A stretch of DNA of 53,239 nt from Chara braunii (GCA_003427395.1 BFEA01000089.1:1857193-1910431); one strand, 5' to 3'. Positions 1-12,215 are shown, numbered from the stretch's first letter. Translations and numbers: made by a program. Notes: a model not told the origin generated them from the letters alone.

Positions 1-1130
1 AGAAAAACATTCCCACTACGGTGGGTTTATCAAAATGCAGAGTCTAGGTTAGTACAACTGGAGATAAGGAATTAGCCTCAGTAGTATTTGAAAATGCAGA
101 TAACTTGCAGGTCGAACCTTTATTATATGAGTGAAAATGAATTACGAAACCAAACACTCTAAACCCGGTCTCTGCATACAAGACCAAGGTGGGGGTACAA
201 ATTTTAAGGACAGGAGTTAAAAAGCAACCTTTTGTCATGACCACAGAACGATTAGCGAAGGAACCTGGTTTCTCTTTGGGAAACCTGGACCTTTTTGGGT
301 TATGGCATTGACTTAAACTTATGGTTTCACAGGAACAGGTCAGCCTAGCGTGGCTACAGATTTTATTGGTAACACCGACAACACTTTGGTTGACTTCAAA
401 ATTGATGGAAACAGAAGAACACTGTGCTTGTTGCGGTTGGGGTTGGGAATCGGCAAATCGTGTGTGACTCCTACGCCCGCTCTCATTCAGGATTTGAGAG
501 TGGTGAAAGGAGAACTGGAAAGGGGCTCTTGCCTGTAGAGGTGCCATAATGGAAATACTATGGAAGGTCCGCAATAGGGCAACCTTTAAACAAGAGTCTA
601 CCTCAATTCAGGAACTGATGGGTGCTGCAAAACTGGCAATCAGACAGACGATTAGATCGGACTAGCACCCCCGGGGCAGATAGACACACAAGAACCGATT
701 TTCGTTCAGGCAAACATGGGGAAACGATGCCAAGTTTGTGTCCATTTCTACAGGGGAACTAGTATTTACCGATTGGCTCCTACAGTATATCTGATGTCCT
801 CCCTCGCTTCTGGAAACATTGTCGGGCCGATTTAGGCCACATTAATTTAAATGGGTATACGAAAAATAAGAGTGATGTTAGAGGATAAGAATTTTGTTTC
901 TCTTTAAAACATAGTGCGTTACTTTCATTGTTACTTCTTATTATTTGTTTCTTTTTGCTTCTTCGATGGGGATACCTTATGACATTTCTTTCAAGGTAAT
1001 GTTTGGTACTGGTAGGCAACTAGAGTGCGTCGGGTCCATCAAGGTCCCGTAAAAAACTAAGTTGGGTAAGGCTCCCAGTACTTTCTTTCTTGCTTTCTCC
1101 GGGTAGAATTGTGAGGACCCCGGCCTCAAG
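1..1130. other. Unassigned DNA, no gene seen
   Basis: No open frame here resembles a known protein and I see no RNA gene. The longest frame (176 codons, minus strand, 44-574) has no motif I recognise. I see no long terminal repeat or tandem array. Confidence 0.5.
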
Positions 1131-1186
1131 TCATTGAGTTTTGCATAATATAATCTGCAACTTACAAAAAAAAAAAAAAAAAAAAG

Positions 1187-1234
1187 TTATGAGTTGTCGA
1201 AACTTTGTCGTTTCGACATTGGTGTGGCGAGGCC
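1187..1234. repeat. Isolated terminus of a GGCCTCG-type TIR element
   Basis: A hairpin with arms TGTCGAAAC and GTTTCGACA is followed by ATTGGTGTGGCGAGGCCCC. The same arrangement closes the element ending at 32689. This looks like the right end of one element of that family; I could not find its left end. A 21-A run precedes it at about 1165-1185. Confidence 0.45.
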
Positions 1235-1302
1235 CCAAATGTGCAAAATATAGGAAATGTAGGATGCATCTTCCAATTGAACGTAGAAATGTACCAATGT
1301 AA

Positions 1303-1698
1303 GGCCTCGCCACACCACTTTTGAAACTGTGAAATGTTTCAAGAGTTGTCAGACTTTTTCAAGAGGTGAGTTTTTGAGCAATTTTTGTCCTTCGCCACAT
1401 AGAATCTTGAAAGAGGAACACTTGCACAGGTGCTGATTGCTCAATCCAACCACATGCAGAAGAAAGGAACACTGGATTTTATCTTTTTGTAAGCCATTTC
1501 AACTGACAGCTCTTGAGAATCACGACTCCTGCAAGGGCTCGGGCAAGGACCCTTGAAAAGTTGAGGGTTGCAGGCTTGGAAACGAAGAGTCTCAAGAGTT
1601 CCCCCTTGAAGATGAATTTTGACAGCTCGGTTTCGAGAGGCTCTGTGGCAACAACCAAACTCTTGAAAATGAGTGTTCAAGAGTGTTGTGGCGAGACC
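1303..1698. mobile_element. Small non-autonomous TIR element (about 400 bp)
   Basis: The left end reads GGCCTCGCCACACCACTTTT. The right end, reverse-complemented, reads GGTCTCGCCACAACACTCTT. About 17 of 20 positions match, and both continue into TTGAA. The interior repeats CTCTTGAAA-like words and has no coding frame of note. No target-site duplication is clear, so the exact borders are uncertain. It behaves like a MITE of the same family as 1736-2164. Confidence 0.5.
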
Positions 1699-1735
1699 CG
1701 TGGAATGCATCGGAAGCCTAACCGCCATAGTTTTT

Positions 1736-2164
1736 GGGCCTCGCCACACTACTCCCGACTTGGCCATTTTCAGGAGTGCAACGTTGCCACACCAGCTCCC
1801 AAGTTCAACCTGTCAGATTGAATTTGGGAGCTGTCAGAATGTGGCTCCCGAAAGCACTCCCGAAATCGCTTGAGCCTCACGCCTGTAAAGGCCATTTTCG
1901 GGAGACCTCTTGCGCACGCGTGGATTTCGATGTCGAATAACTCGTGCGGAGACAAGCATTCTCCTCACAATTTTCGTCGCTACATGCTGGACAGTGGTGG
2001 ACAGTATCTGCTTGAAGTGCGCCTCCTGACCTCCAAATTGGAGAGCATCCCAAGTCGGGAGTGCAATGTGGCGAAGCGCACTCCCGAATGGATTTTCCCG
2101 TCTTCAGACCTTCTGGAGTACTCCCGAAAATTTTCTCCAAGGCAGGAGTAGAGTGGCAAGGCCC
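1736..2164. mobile_element. Small non-autonomous TIR element (429 bp)
   Basis: The left end GGGCCTCGCCACACTACTCC and the right end GGAGTAGAGTGGCAAGGCCC are reverse complements at 18 of 20 positions. The interior is rich in CTCCCGAA and GGGAG words, including AGCACTCCCGAAATC near 1853, which suggests it grew from subterminal repeats. There is no transposase and no obvious target duplication. Confidence 0.6.
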
Positions 2165-3040
2165 TCTGTCTGCACACGTCTCATCGAGACAAAATAGGAA
2201 AAGTAGAGTCCACTGACAATGCTAGACGGCACAAAAATGAGTCAAGAAGATGGGCCAGAGGCCCACACCAAGGGAATATCGAGGGGGGGCTCGCCAAAAC
2301 AGGCTAGAAGGACAATTGGTCCTCCATGAGATCTGCCTGCGCATGTTTGTGATGACCGCTATGGCTGGTCGGGCTCATCAAGTCGGGCTCCCAAAGGCTC
2401 AACACGAGAAGCATCACAACCTGTGGTGGTTGGGCAGTCCCCAGCCTCATATACAATCACAGGTCCAAAGAGCGGAATCGGGAGGACTGGCGAGGCTGTT
2501 CTGCACGCCGGGTAAGTCCTCTGGTTCCCCACACTCCCATCCCATCCTTGATGCTAGTTGTTGTTGATGTACATGGTAGGTACATCGTAGATACTCTCTG
2601 TACCAAGAATGGGCCGAGCCGTGAAGTGAAATGCAGTTGTAGATACTATGGATCGTAGATGTTATGGATCTATGGTCCTAGTAATGAGGTCCCAAGTGCA
2701 AAAGTCCCAAGTCCCGATTGCAAAAGTCCCAACGGAAGAGGCTCGAGGAAAACAATCGTCGATAACTATTGAAGTGACACGGGTCAACCATTTAGCCGCC
2801 AGTCAGTATCGCTGAAGTAGGACGGTTGTTTTTCACATTACCGCCATTGGTGAGGCATCTGTCCTACGACAGTGCCCCCAACGGGTTCCAGTTTCTAGGT
2901 CTGGGACTTTCCCAACCGGTTTATTTCTTAGCTCCTCGATTGGCAAATTTTATCAGAGTGGTCATGTTTCTCAACCTGTATCGAAGTATGGCCTACTGGT
3001 TTTTGTTTCCGTTCAGTTTCAATTGTGAGAGTGGTTCAAG
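2165..3040. other. Unassigned DNA next to the Gypsy 3' end
   Basis: No gene recognised. GTAGATACT recurs near 2587, 2638 and 3051. This is where a 3' LTR of the minus-strand Gypsy element would be expected, but I could not match it to anything upstream of the gag start, so the LTR is missing, truncated or too diverged. Confidence 0.35.
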
Positions 3041-3043
3041 GAT

Positions 3044-4088
3044 CTATGGTAGATACTCTTCATCTTCGGTATCAAGGGCAGGCGGCGAGTGGTGTAGGAG
3101 GGACTCACCCTGGGTGCAAGATGGTCTCGCTTGTCCTTCTGGTACTGCTTCAAGGCCCAGCGACTGTATGAGTGACCAGTGACTGACCGGTCGTAGCAGG
3201 TTGCATGACCTGCCAACGGTTTGGACCTGTATAAGTGCCGACTGTATAAGGATGAGAGTGCGAAGGAGAACCTGTGAGCCCCATCGTTTGATGAGCGCCA
3301 ACAAAAAATCGGACATGAACCGAGTGTCGCGGTTGCAGTCGATTTCCTTGGGGTAACCCTTGGTTCGAATTCAACCAGCATAAAGTACCTCGGCCAACTC
3401 CGGTGCCTTGGCCTGATAGCGGCAAGACAAAAACATGGCAAACTTGGTGAGTCGGTCGACCACCGTGAGAATCTCATCCACACCGGTCTTATGCTTGGGG
3501 AACGACCCGGTAATGTCCATGGCAATTGCTTCCCTTCGGTGCAAGGGGACCGGTAATGGACGCAACTCGTCGTATGGACAATGGTTGTGGGATTTACAGC
3601 GTCGGCAAACCTCGTGTGACGTCGCCGAGAAGGTCAGGCCACCAAAATCCTTCGCGAAGTCGGCCAATCGCGAGATTGACTCCAAAGTGTCCGGTGGCTG
3701 AAGTGTCGTGGAACTCGCCAAGAAGCCGTGTACGCAAGTGAGAGTCACTCGGTACGCAAAGAAGGTTTTTCCCTCGCGTGTGGACAAGCAAGTACCCCTC
3801 TTGGATCCGGTAGTGAGAAGGCGCCAGATTAGGAGAGGAGCAATTCGCGTACTTTTCGTGAAACTCGGGGTCAGCTTGGTAGCCGCGGATGAAATTGTCC
3901 CGCAGGTCGTCGTCGATCTCGAAGGTTGAATAAATCGCGGTACAATGATCCAGACGCTGTGAAAGAGCATCTGGAAAACGGTTCGACCTCCCCGGAATGT
4001 GATCGGGAAAGAAGTCGAACTGGTCAATGAAAGCCATCCATCGGGCGATGGTGTTGTTGACGGTGATTTGGGTCTTGTAAAAGACCAA
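3044..4088 (-). pseudogene. Gypsy RNase H tail and integrase, broken
   Basis: Minus-strand frames give, in order: the end of RNase H with GRSNRFPDALSQR, the integrase HHCC finger (FHDTSATGHFG, then CRRC in the next frame), the core start AMDITGSFP, TVVDRLTKFAMF, and CNRDTRFMSDF. At least two frameshifts are needed (near 3600 and 3320-3380). Family knowledge: Gypsy integrases use a D,D-35-E triad, and the second Asp usually sits in an SDRD-like context. Here it reads CNRD, an apparent Asp-to-Asn change. After KRWGS the frame jumps straight to QVLLRTLI, so the block that normally carries the catalytic Glu appears deleted. No C-terminal domain is recognisable. Confidence 0.75.
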
Positions 4089-4109
4089 CGGATTGTTGTC
4101 TGTTACCCA

Positions 4110-5309
4110 TCAAAATTGACGTCGACCAAGGAGGAAGTGACGCCACTGCTTGAGCGCGTGGACGAAGGCGAGGAGCTCCTTCTTGCGTGCATCATCAATG
4201 GAGTGCAAGACGGACACTTTCTTGCTAAAGTACTCGACCGGGTGCCAGTCCACGCCATCGTGTTGTTCTAGGACGACACCAATGCCATAGCCGGACGCAT
4301 CCGTAGTGACGTGAGTAGGCAATAGCGGGTCGTATATGCGCAAGACCTCCGAAGATAATAGCGCGGCTTTGAGAGCCAAAAACGATTCTCGTGCATCCTC
4401 TCCGAAGTCAAACGACCGATCCTTGCATTGAAGCTTGGTTAAGTGGGCCGCAATCTTCGAGTATCCCTTGATAAAACGTTGGTAGTAGCCGGCAAGGCCA
4501 AGGAACGAACGAACATCCATGACGTTCTGCGGCTCCGGCCACTCTTGGATGGCTTGAATCTTGTCCGATAGCGGACTGATGCCCTCCCGTGTGACAAAAT
4601 GGCCCAAGTATTCCAGCTCTTGCCAGACAAATTGGCACTTGTCGCGGTTGGCCTTGTACTTGGCGTGGCGGAGCATCTCCAACACTCGTCGAAGGTGTCC
4701 AAGATGATCCTCCAATGTCCGGCTATAGACGAGGATATTGTCTAAGTAGACCAGCACGAACCGGTCCAAAATTGCACGAAACTCGTTGGTCATTGCCGCT
4801 TGAAAGGTCGTCGGGGCGTTGGTGAGGCCAAAATGCATGACCACCCACTCAAAATGCCCATACCACGTCTTGAACGTGGATTTGTAGCGATCGTTCGGTC
4901 GGATCGAGATTTGATGATATCCCGACTTCAAATCCAACTTAGAAAAATACTTCGCACCGCCCAATCGCTCAAGAAGATCGTCGATGGGAGGAAAATGCCC
5001 CGCATTCTTGACGGTTTGCGTGTTGAGCTTGCGGTAGTCGATGCACAATCGTAGATCCTTGTTCTTCTTCCGTACGAAGAGAACTGGCGCTCCGTATGGA
5101 GAGCTACTAAGGCGGATCCAACCCTTGTCCAACAAGTCATCTAGTTGCGCGCGGAGGACTGTAAACTCCTCCTCGCTCATGCGATAAATGCAACCTTTCG
5201 GCGGCACGGCACCGGCCTCAAGAATGATCTCGTGAGAGATCGGCCGATCCGGCACCACACCGGTAGGTGACTCGAAGATGTCGGTGAACTCGTCAAGCAA
5301 CCGCACCAC
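4110..5309 (-). pseudogene. Gypsy reverse transcriptase and RNase H start
   Basis: A 399-codon open frame. Visible motifs: LCIDYRKLN (residues 88-96), the motif A aspartate in KLDLKSGYHQ (D126), FGLTNAPTTFQ (160-170), YLDNILVYS (188-196), LEYLGHFVT (232-240), the connection LGLAGYYQRFI (270-280), and the RNase H start TTDASGYGIG (335-344) with a later glutamate in KELLAFVHAL. Ty3/Gypsy RTs normally carry two adjacent aspartates in motif C (YxDD); here the second is Asn (N191), so polymerase activity is probably lost. Protease lies upstream in another frame and integrase downstream. The start shown is simply the first Met; the natural product would be a polyprotein. Confidence 0.85.
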
Positions 5310-5316
5310 ACGGGGG

Positions 5317-6162
5317 TCATGACAAGTCCGTGGGTGAAGAATCGGCTACTGCGACGGTCCGTAGGAAGCATAGGCCTATCTCGTCGGGCTGCTTGTAAGC
5401 GCGAGTAGACCGGAACGACTTGGCCGTTACCACTTGACATCGAATCAAAGGGTGCATAAGAGGAATAGTACACGATACTTCGGCGCCGAAGACCCTGCGA
5501 ATAGTAATAGTCCGCCGGTGGAAGTTGACCGTGTGATTCGCACTTGCAAGCCAAGACATTCCCAAAATAATGTCGAAGTTCGTGTCCAAAATGTCGAATG
5601 TCACCGTTTCACATGCATGAAGTGCGAAATACACCGGAACGGCCTCGATGTAGCGGTCGATAAGTTGTTGCGTCCTTCCGCCCGCCAACTTGATCGTCGT
5701 CGGGTTTGCCTTCCTTCGAACTTATGCGCCAAGGCCAACCTTTTGCATAAAGACCTAACTCATAAAATTGCGAGACGCGCCGCTATCCAGAAAAGCGCTA
5801 CAGGACGCTTGCCCAACTTGGATGCGGACATAGAGGAGCGGTGCGTTGTTGTCATCATACCGCTGCTTGCGAAACTCGCGGGCCACCTCGGTAACATATG
5901 CAAGGATGTCCCCCACCGCGACTTCGTCATCCTTCGGCGAAGTTGGTGGTGCATAGAAGGATAAGTACGTGTGAAGCTGAGCGCATAATGCTGCGCATTG
6001 CGGTCCCGACAAGCGGCCCGTGGTTGGGAGAGGAAGCCATGCGAAATCCTTGGACGTGAGTGGGTCCAATACCTCCATGTTGAACTCGCACGCCGAATCC
6101 CGTGAAGAACCACTTGAAGACGATAAGTTGTCGTTGTCGGACGGAGAAGATGCCGCATACAC
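5317..6162 (-). pseudogene. Gypsy aspartic protease region, frameshifted
   Basis: The upstream frame (6162-5755) ends in CSAFLDSGASRNFMS followed by a stop. It carries the retroviral-type aspartic protease signature DSGA. The downstream frame (5688-5317) carries DIILGMSWL, the hydrophobic ILGMxWL motif near the end of such proteases, so a frameshift or stop lies at about 5690-5755. The protein would cleave the Gag-Pol polyprotein. It sits between gag and RT as expected. The break makes it non-functional here. Confidence 0.7.
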
Positions 6163-6334
6163 GTCTTGTCCTTGAGCATACCCAACGTAGGAACGAGCCG
6201 GGCAGCATAGTCCTCAAAAGACTAAAGAAGAGGACTATCGACTTCCGCATAGGCCTCGGCACGAAGGGCGGTCACCCGCGAAGTGACCAGTTTCGAAGGT
6301 GTTGAGAGTGTCGTCGACTTACTCCCGATGGTGT

Positions 6335-7721
6335 TCAGTTTTCCGATTTGCCCTTGCCTTTCGACGGGCAGCCCATTATCTCGTGGAGATCGCTGTTACA
6401 ATAACGAAATCTCGTGCATGCCTTGTATGCTTGCTCAGAGAGACCGTATTGGGACCATGTGGCTGGAGCTGCTGCGCCGGGCCCGGGGCTAAATGCGGTG
6501 TTTGTCTCCGTTTTGCCGCGTCCTCGGTCTTTGCCGGGGCGACTACCATCCCGGGCGGCTGTGAGTCTGTCCCCTTCATTTGCAGGCACGGCCTCGCTAG
6601 TTTGGTCGATTGGCGTGACCACGACGACCATGACCACTTTCAGCCGATGCTGATCTCTGCTCGGGCCTGTCGCAGACGAACGGTGGAGGTTCTTAGCCTC
6701 CTTGTTCATGGTAATAATCTGCACGACCTTGTCGAAGAGCTCCGCCGGTGTCGTCAGGGTGTCCTCGACGTGAGTCAAGGCATTGCCCAACGCCGGACAC
6801 GACCTCGAGATGTAGTGTTTGATGGCTTTGAAACCCATTTGAATGTCTGGGACGGATGTCAAGCGTTGGTACTCGGCAATCCAATCAACACTCGGCAACG
6901 TGCCCTGTTCGAAGACCATCAGCTTGTCCATTGCCTTGATCTCTGACGACTCTACTTGGAACCGCTTATGCCACGCCGCCTTTAGATCATCCCAGCTGAT
7001 CTTGGTATGCAAGTCGACAGGTACCACTCCGTACTTGGACAGGAGATTGTCCAGCCATGCTTGGTACGCGCCACCCGAGCGGGAGTATAAGTATATGTGA
7101 TGCTTGTGCTCGCTGGCGTAGTGTAGCTGCAACTTGAGTTCGAACTTACGGAACCACGAACTCGGGTCCGTCTTCGTCGAATCGCAGAAGATCTCCCGAT
7201 CATCGAACTTTGGAGTTGTCTCGCGCGGTTTCGATCTCGAGTGAGTGGCGGCAATAAAGACCTGCTGCTCCAACTGTTGCGCGACATTTTGTTGTAACTT
7301 CATGCCATCCTTGAAGGATCCGACGTCAATCTTCAATGCCTCGAGGCGATCGGAGGTATTGGAAGAGCTGGCAACGGGGGCGGCGACGGCTTATTCCAGC
7401 TGCTGGAGGCGGCTGGTGAGTTGGTCAAACACCTGATTGTGTGTATGAACCGCATCGTCGAGGTTGTGAATGTCCTCCTGCTGTGCAATGCACGTGGCCA
7501 GGAGGTCCGTGAAATGGGAGAGGAGTAGAGCGATCTTGTTTCCACTCTCTTCCAGCTTCCCATTCTCAGCCTTGGCCCGCCAGTCCCCTCCCATTGTGAG
7601 CAAAACTCGCTCTCCGCTGAATATCTTTTCGCGTTGTTAAAGTCGTTCTTCATCGGCAGCCTTTGCTGCTTCCTCGTCTTGTTGGCATTGCTGTTCAATT
7701 GCCAACAGTCGTGCCTTCTGG
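6335..7721 (-). pseudogene. Gypsy gag, main part
   Basis: The frame running into 7336-6335 (333 codons) has a capsid-like stretch: FDDREIFCDSTKTDPSSWF, WFRKFELKLQLHYASE, DDLKAAWHKRFQ. It ends with CNSDLHEIMGC, which keeps the last three ligands (C-x4-H-x4-C) of a CCHC zinc knuckle; the expected first Cys, three residues upstream, is not there. Upstream the same product continues as an Ala/Gln/Glu-rich, probably coiled-coil segment (QKARLLAIEQQCQQDEEAA) with stops at 7637-7639 and 7391-7393. At 7721 the gene is cut by the giant-LTR element; its first codons lie at 27377-27509. Confidence 0.75.
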
Positions 7722-7725
7722 GCGT
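7722..7725. repeat. Left target-site duplication of the giant-LTR element
   Basis: GCGT directly precedes the LTR start TGTCGG. The right-hand copy, ACGT at 27377-27380, differs at one base. The solo LTR at 47892-51054 has a perfect 4-bp duplication, which supports a 4-bp duplication for this family. Confidence 0.6.
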
Positions 7726-8420
7726 TGTCGGTGCGAATACCCTTACAAAGGTATCCGCCCTGGTTTTTGCAAGCGACAGAAAATAAGGTTAAAAGTTGAA
7801 GTATTTCGCGTGAGGCGCGGCTCCGTCAGTGGTTTACAATGGCTGAACGATTGACTAAGAGTAGAGAGTGTGTGGGCGCGCAGAATTGAGGCGCGCGTGA
7901 TCTTTTATTTTTTTGGTTGATGATTGTTGAAACCGGCGTTGATCGCCGACCAAATTTTTATTTTCTAATAGGATTAAAAAAATTGTTGCTTTTTGATTGA
8001 TGCACTTGCTTATGACTTGTGCTACGTGCGAAAGACGACATCGACAATGACATGGGTCGGCATGACTGCGAGGTGGGAGTGAGGGTAGGACCGCAAGAAC
8101 AAGCGACCTCACGGTGGACGCGAAACACTAACTGTCGTAGGGTAGCTGGTCGGGATCATGGCGGTAGTAGTAGTCCTCCTTTCCCTCCTCCCCTCTCGCT
8201 GTGCGGTTTATTTTACTTTTGTTTTTGTGCTATCGCTTTTATTTTTGGGTGCGACCCCGGAACCGATAGTAGACGAGCGTCGAGGAGTTCAATGTGCATG
8301 CGAGCAGATGGGTGATTGGCCCGCGAGGCGGAAGAAACCGAATGGCAGGGATTGTCGCGGCGAACCCTTCGTCAACTACAATATGTAGTAGAAGGGAGCG
8401 TGAGCATAGGTATTGGGCCC

Positions 8421-8428
8421 TATAAAAG
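8421..8428 (+). promoter_or_regulatory. TATA box in the 5' LTR
   Basis: TATAAAAG within GGGCCCTATAAAAGG, a near-consensus RNA polymerase II TATA box about 700 bp into the LTR. It is conserved in the 3' LTR. If used, transcription would begin near 8450, leaving over 6 kb of R/U5 leader. Confidence 0.55.
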
Positions 8429-11260
8429 GCTGATATGAGCCTGGGCGACGGCCGCGGCACCAGGGCAGGGCCGCTGTGTGGCTCAGTCTCGCCTGGAACC
8501 CTCCTCCACTTTGGGTTTCGAGGTCCCTGCTTGTCCCTTGCTATTTCCACCAAGGCCTGTGTTGGGGCATGCTGCACTTTGGACCATGTTAAGGGTCTGC
8601 AACAGGCGGCACCACTGGTATTGCGGCCGTCGACTATGTGGGGTCTGCCCATTTGGGGCTTGAGGCGGTAGAGGACCCCACCAGACCGGAGCGAGGGAGG
8701 GCCAGCGTAGCGAAGCTCAGCAGCGATACTGCCGTGCGATTCGGCTGCCGGACTCGGACGTAGGGGCGGAGGACTCAGAACTGTCTAGCGGACGATGCCC
8801 TTCGCAGTCTTCTATCAGAAGAGGGAATCGTCGGGCAAACCGTGGCGCTGGGCGCTGCCGGTCACGGGAGGCTGAGGACGAGAGCGATGGGGTGGTGACA
8901 AACAGCGGAGGAATCCGGCTTGGAAAAGCATGCCGGATACATGCGATGCAGAGCAGTGACAGGCGCTCGAGCTGGGCAGCAAGGCAGGGAGCGACAGGCG
9001 AAGTCACCAGGACGGATAGGCGATAGGGCCGGGCCGCTACGTTTTACCAGGCGCAGAGCTAGCAGCAGCGGGGCGACGGGCAAACGCAAACGGATAAAGA
9101 AGAACATAAATCCGGGCGCGAAAGTGTGTCGGGTGCATGCATGACAAGAAAACGGAGATGGAGGAGGAGAAAAGTGAGGTGATGACAAAGAATGAACTAC
9201 TAGCCCGATCCTTGACGAAATCGGGCGGAGTAAGAGTTGGGTTCGAGATTTTTGGGATGGGCGAGTCCATAATTAAAGTTAGTTCTAGCTAAAAGTTAGT
9301 GGGTTAGGCGCGACTAAGAAAAGGAGTGCGCGGAGTGATGGCGGAGAGCAATGAAGAGGAAGGGTGAAAATGTGCTAAGTCGGTCATTTCTTGACCGTTT
9401 TTTACGAACCAAGATCCATTCCGGGGGTTTTAGGCCGGGGCGAGCATGATTGTGAAGTCAGATTAGGGAGGGAGTAAGTAGAATAGGAGTAAGGAAGAAA
9501 ACTCAGTGCGCCGGAGCTATGGCGGAAGAGGAATGGAAGGAGAGGAAAAAGGCATTCAAGTTGTTTACTCGTTAGTGGACGGATTTCTGTGGGGGAGGAA
9601 CCATCTCGGGGGTTTCAGGCTCGGGCGACCACGAATCCGTGGTTGGATTAGGCAGAAGATTAGTAAGTTAGGAATTGGTAGAAAAAGGGGGTGCGTGAGG
9701 ATGGTGGGATGGCTGGCCAAGAGGACGGAAGTCTCGTTCGATTCACTTTGAAAACGAGAACAAAAGGGGGCTAGACGGAGGTTCGAGACCATTGCGAATC
9801 CGATGGCCATGTCAGATTTCCCAATGGAGTAGCAAGTTGGAGGCACAGGGCGCAAGAGTTGCGCGTGGGGAAGGGACAAACGACTCTGTAAGTTTGGATG
9901 CATCTGTCCACTATTTAGTGGGAGATTTATTCTCATTCTGTACATTTGGTAAGTACAGGAGCAGGGTCGTCTATCACAGTCGTGGAGGTCCTCCCCCTCG
10001 TAACGCACTTTTCTTTGTACTATGATCAAGGTCGTCATGCTGCTCTCCATAGATGTCGACATCATTGAAGTCTTCCTAGCAGTGCGCTCAGCTGGAGTGC
10101 TCGTCGTGGGGCTTGTACAGACATTTGGAACCACGCTAGTGCTCGCGGGAGTGATCAGTTCTGGGCCGGAGCACGCTCGTGAATGTCCGGGGATGCCTCC
10201 AGAATCCGTGAAGGACAGAGGGTGACAGGGGAGCAGACACCTACCTAGAAATAAAATTGCAGAATGAATGGCGGTGGCAACTTTGAAGATGGAAAAATCG
10301 GAGTCGAAAAAACGGCGTGAAGGAGCTATGTGGAAGAGGGAGGCGAACGAGAACTTACCTTGGCAGCAGCGAGGGACGAACACGCCGTGCACGAGGAGCC
10401 AAACGTCGAGTTATAATAACTAGTTTTGTTGGCAGGCCAGCCAACGGATGCACTCTGTGTCACTGCGCAGGACTGCGGATTGCTGGTCGGTTGTGCATCC
10501 GCTGAGCACCTACCGCGCGTCGACTGTGGTTTACCACGCCTATGGGTGCTACCGTTGTGGTTGTTATTCTGCACGTTGAGTTGTGCTGCACAGTGTCTTG
10601 TTTCGTTGGTGAGTCAAAAAAAACGCAGAGGGTGCAATACTCGTCGTAGTAGACGTGTTTGTTGCTCGAGCAGCGAGATGATTTACCTCGAAGGAAGGAA
10701 CAGTTCATTGCTCGTCGGATAGGCTGATACAGCAAACCATATTGGGATTGAGTAAACAACATCCATCAGGCGTTAAGTGGTGGTCTATACAACCGACAGC
10801 GGCGTATACCGCTGGCCACATTACTGTTGGCGTCCGACGCCGCCATTTCACTTCAGAATGACCAAGATTGTGCTACTCGGCTCTATGATCATAGCCAACA
10901 TACATCAGATCATGTACTTCGCTGTGCATCCAGTTGAGTAAGCAGGGTTTTTTTTGTTGCCCTACTCCTGTGTTTGTGGTGGGGCACTGTGTAACTTACG
11001 GCTGCCGCTATTTCTGAGCTGCGAACTGCAGCTAACACAGAAATCAACCGCCATCAAATAAAGCGTACTGGTGTTTTGCTATTGCTGCGGATGATGCGCA
11101 GCCGTCACAACAACTTTTGAATGAGAGCATCGCGGGTGCGCCCTATTCAAACACCGCCTTTCTACATTGCACGGTTGGTTTGTTCAAGAGGAAGCAACAT
11201 CGTGGCTCGGGGGAGTGGTCAAGTGTGCATAAGGGGGCATTGCTGCGAGTACGAGGGTCG

Positions 11261-12215
11261 NNNNNNNNNNNNNNNNNNNNNNNNNNNNNNNNNNNNNNNN
11301 NNNNNNNNNNNNNNNNNNNNNNNNNNNNNNNNNNNNNNNNNNNNNNNNNNNNNNNNNNNNNNNNNNNNNNNNNNNNNNNNNNNNNNNNNNNNNNNNNNNN
11401 NNNNNNNNNNNNNNNNNNNNNNNNNNNNNNNNNNNNNNNNNNNNNNNNNNNNNNNNNNNNNNNNNNNNNNNNNNNNNNNNNNNNNNNNNNNNNNNNNNNN
11501 NNNNNNNNNNNNNNNNNNNNNNNNNNNNNNNNNNNNNNNNNNNNNNNNNNNNNNNNNNNNNNNNNNNNNNNNNNNNNNNNNNNNNNNNNNNNNNNNNNNN
11601 NNNNNNNNNNNNNNNNNNNNNNNNNNNNNNNNNNNNNNNNNNNNNNNNNNNNNNNNNNNNNNNNNNNNNNNNNNNNNNNNNNNNNNNNNNNNNNNNNNNN
11701 NNNNNNNNNNNNNNNNNNNNNNNNNNNNNNNNNNNNNNNNNNNNNNNNNNNNNNNNNNNNNNNNNNNNNNNNNNNNNNNNNNNNNNNNNNNNNNNNNNNN
11801 NNNNNNNNNNNNNNNNNNNNNNNNNNNNNNNNNNNNNNNNNNNNNNNNNNNNNNNNNNNNNNNNNNNNNNNNNNNNNNNNNNNNNNNNNNNNNNNNNNNN
11901 NNNNNNNNNNNNNNNNNNNNNNNNNNNNNNNNNNNNNNNNNNNNNNNNNNNNNNNNNNNNNNNNNNNNNNNNNNNNNNNNNNNNNNNNNNNNNNNNNNNN
12001 NNNNNNNNNNNNNNNNNNNNNNNNNNNNNNNNNNNNNNNNNNNNNNNNNNNNNNNNNNNNNNNNNNNNNNNNNNNNNNNNNNNNNNNNNNNNNNNNNNNN
12101 NNNNNNNNNNNNNNNNNNNNNNNNNNNNNNNNNNNNNNNNNNNNNNNNNNNNNNNNNNNNNNNNNNNNNNNNNNNNNNNNNNNNNNNNNNNNNNNNNNNN
12201 NNNNNNNNNNNNNNN
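11261..12215. other. Assembly gap inside the 5' LTR
   Basis: 955 undetermined bases. By alignment to the 3' LTR they correspond to 23513-24398 (886 bp), which holds the first five units of the hairpin array. Frames drawn across this gap are artefacts. Confidence 0.95.

Noticed and set aside
9565-10392. 275-codon antisense frame in the 5' LTR
   Set aside because: No recognisable domain, and the matching stretch in the 3' LTR is split into two shorter frames. Chance openness in GC-rich DNA is the simpler reading.
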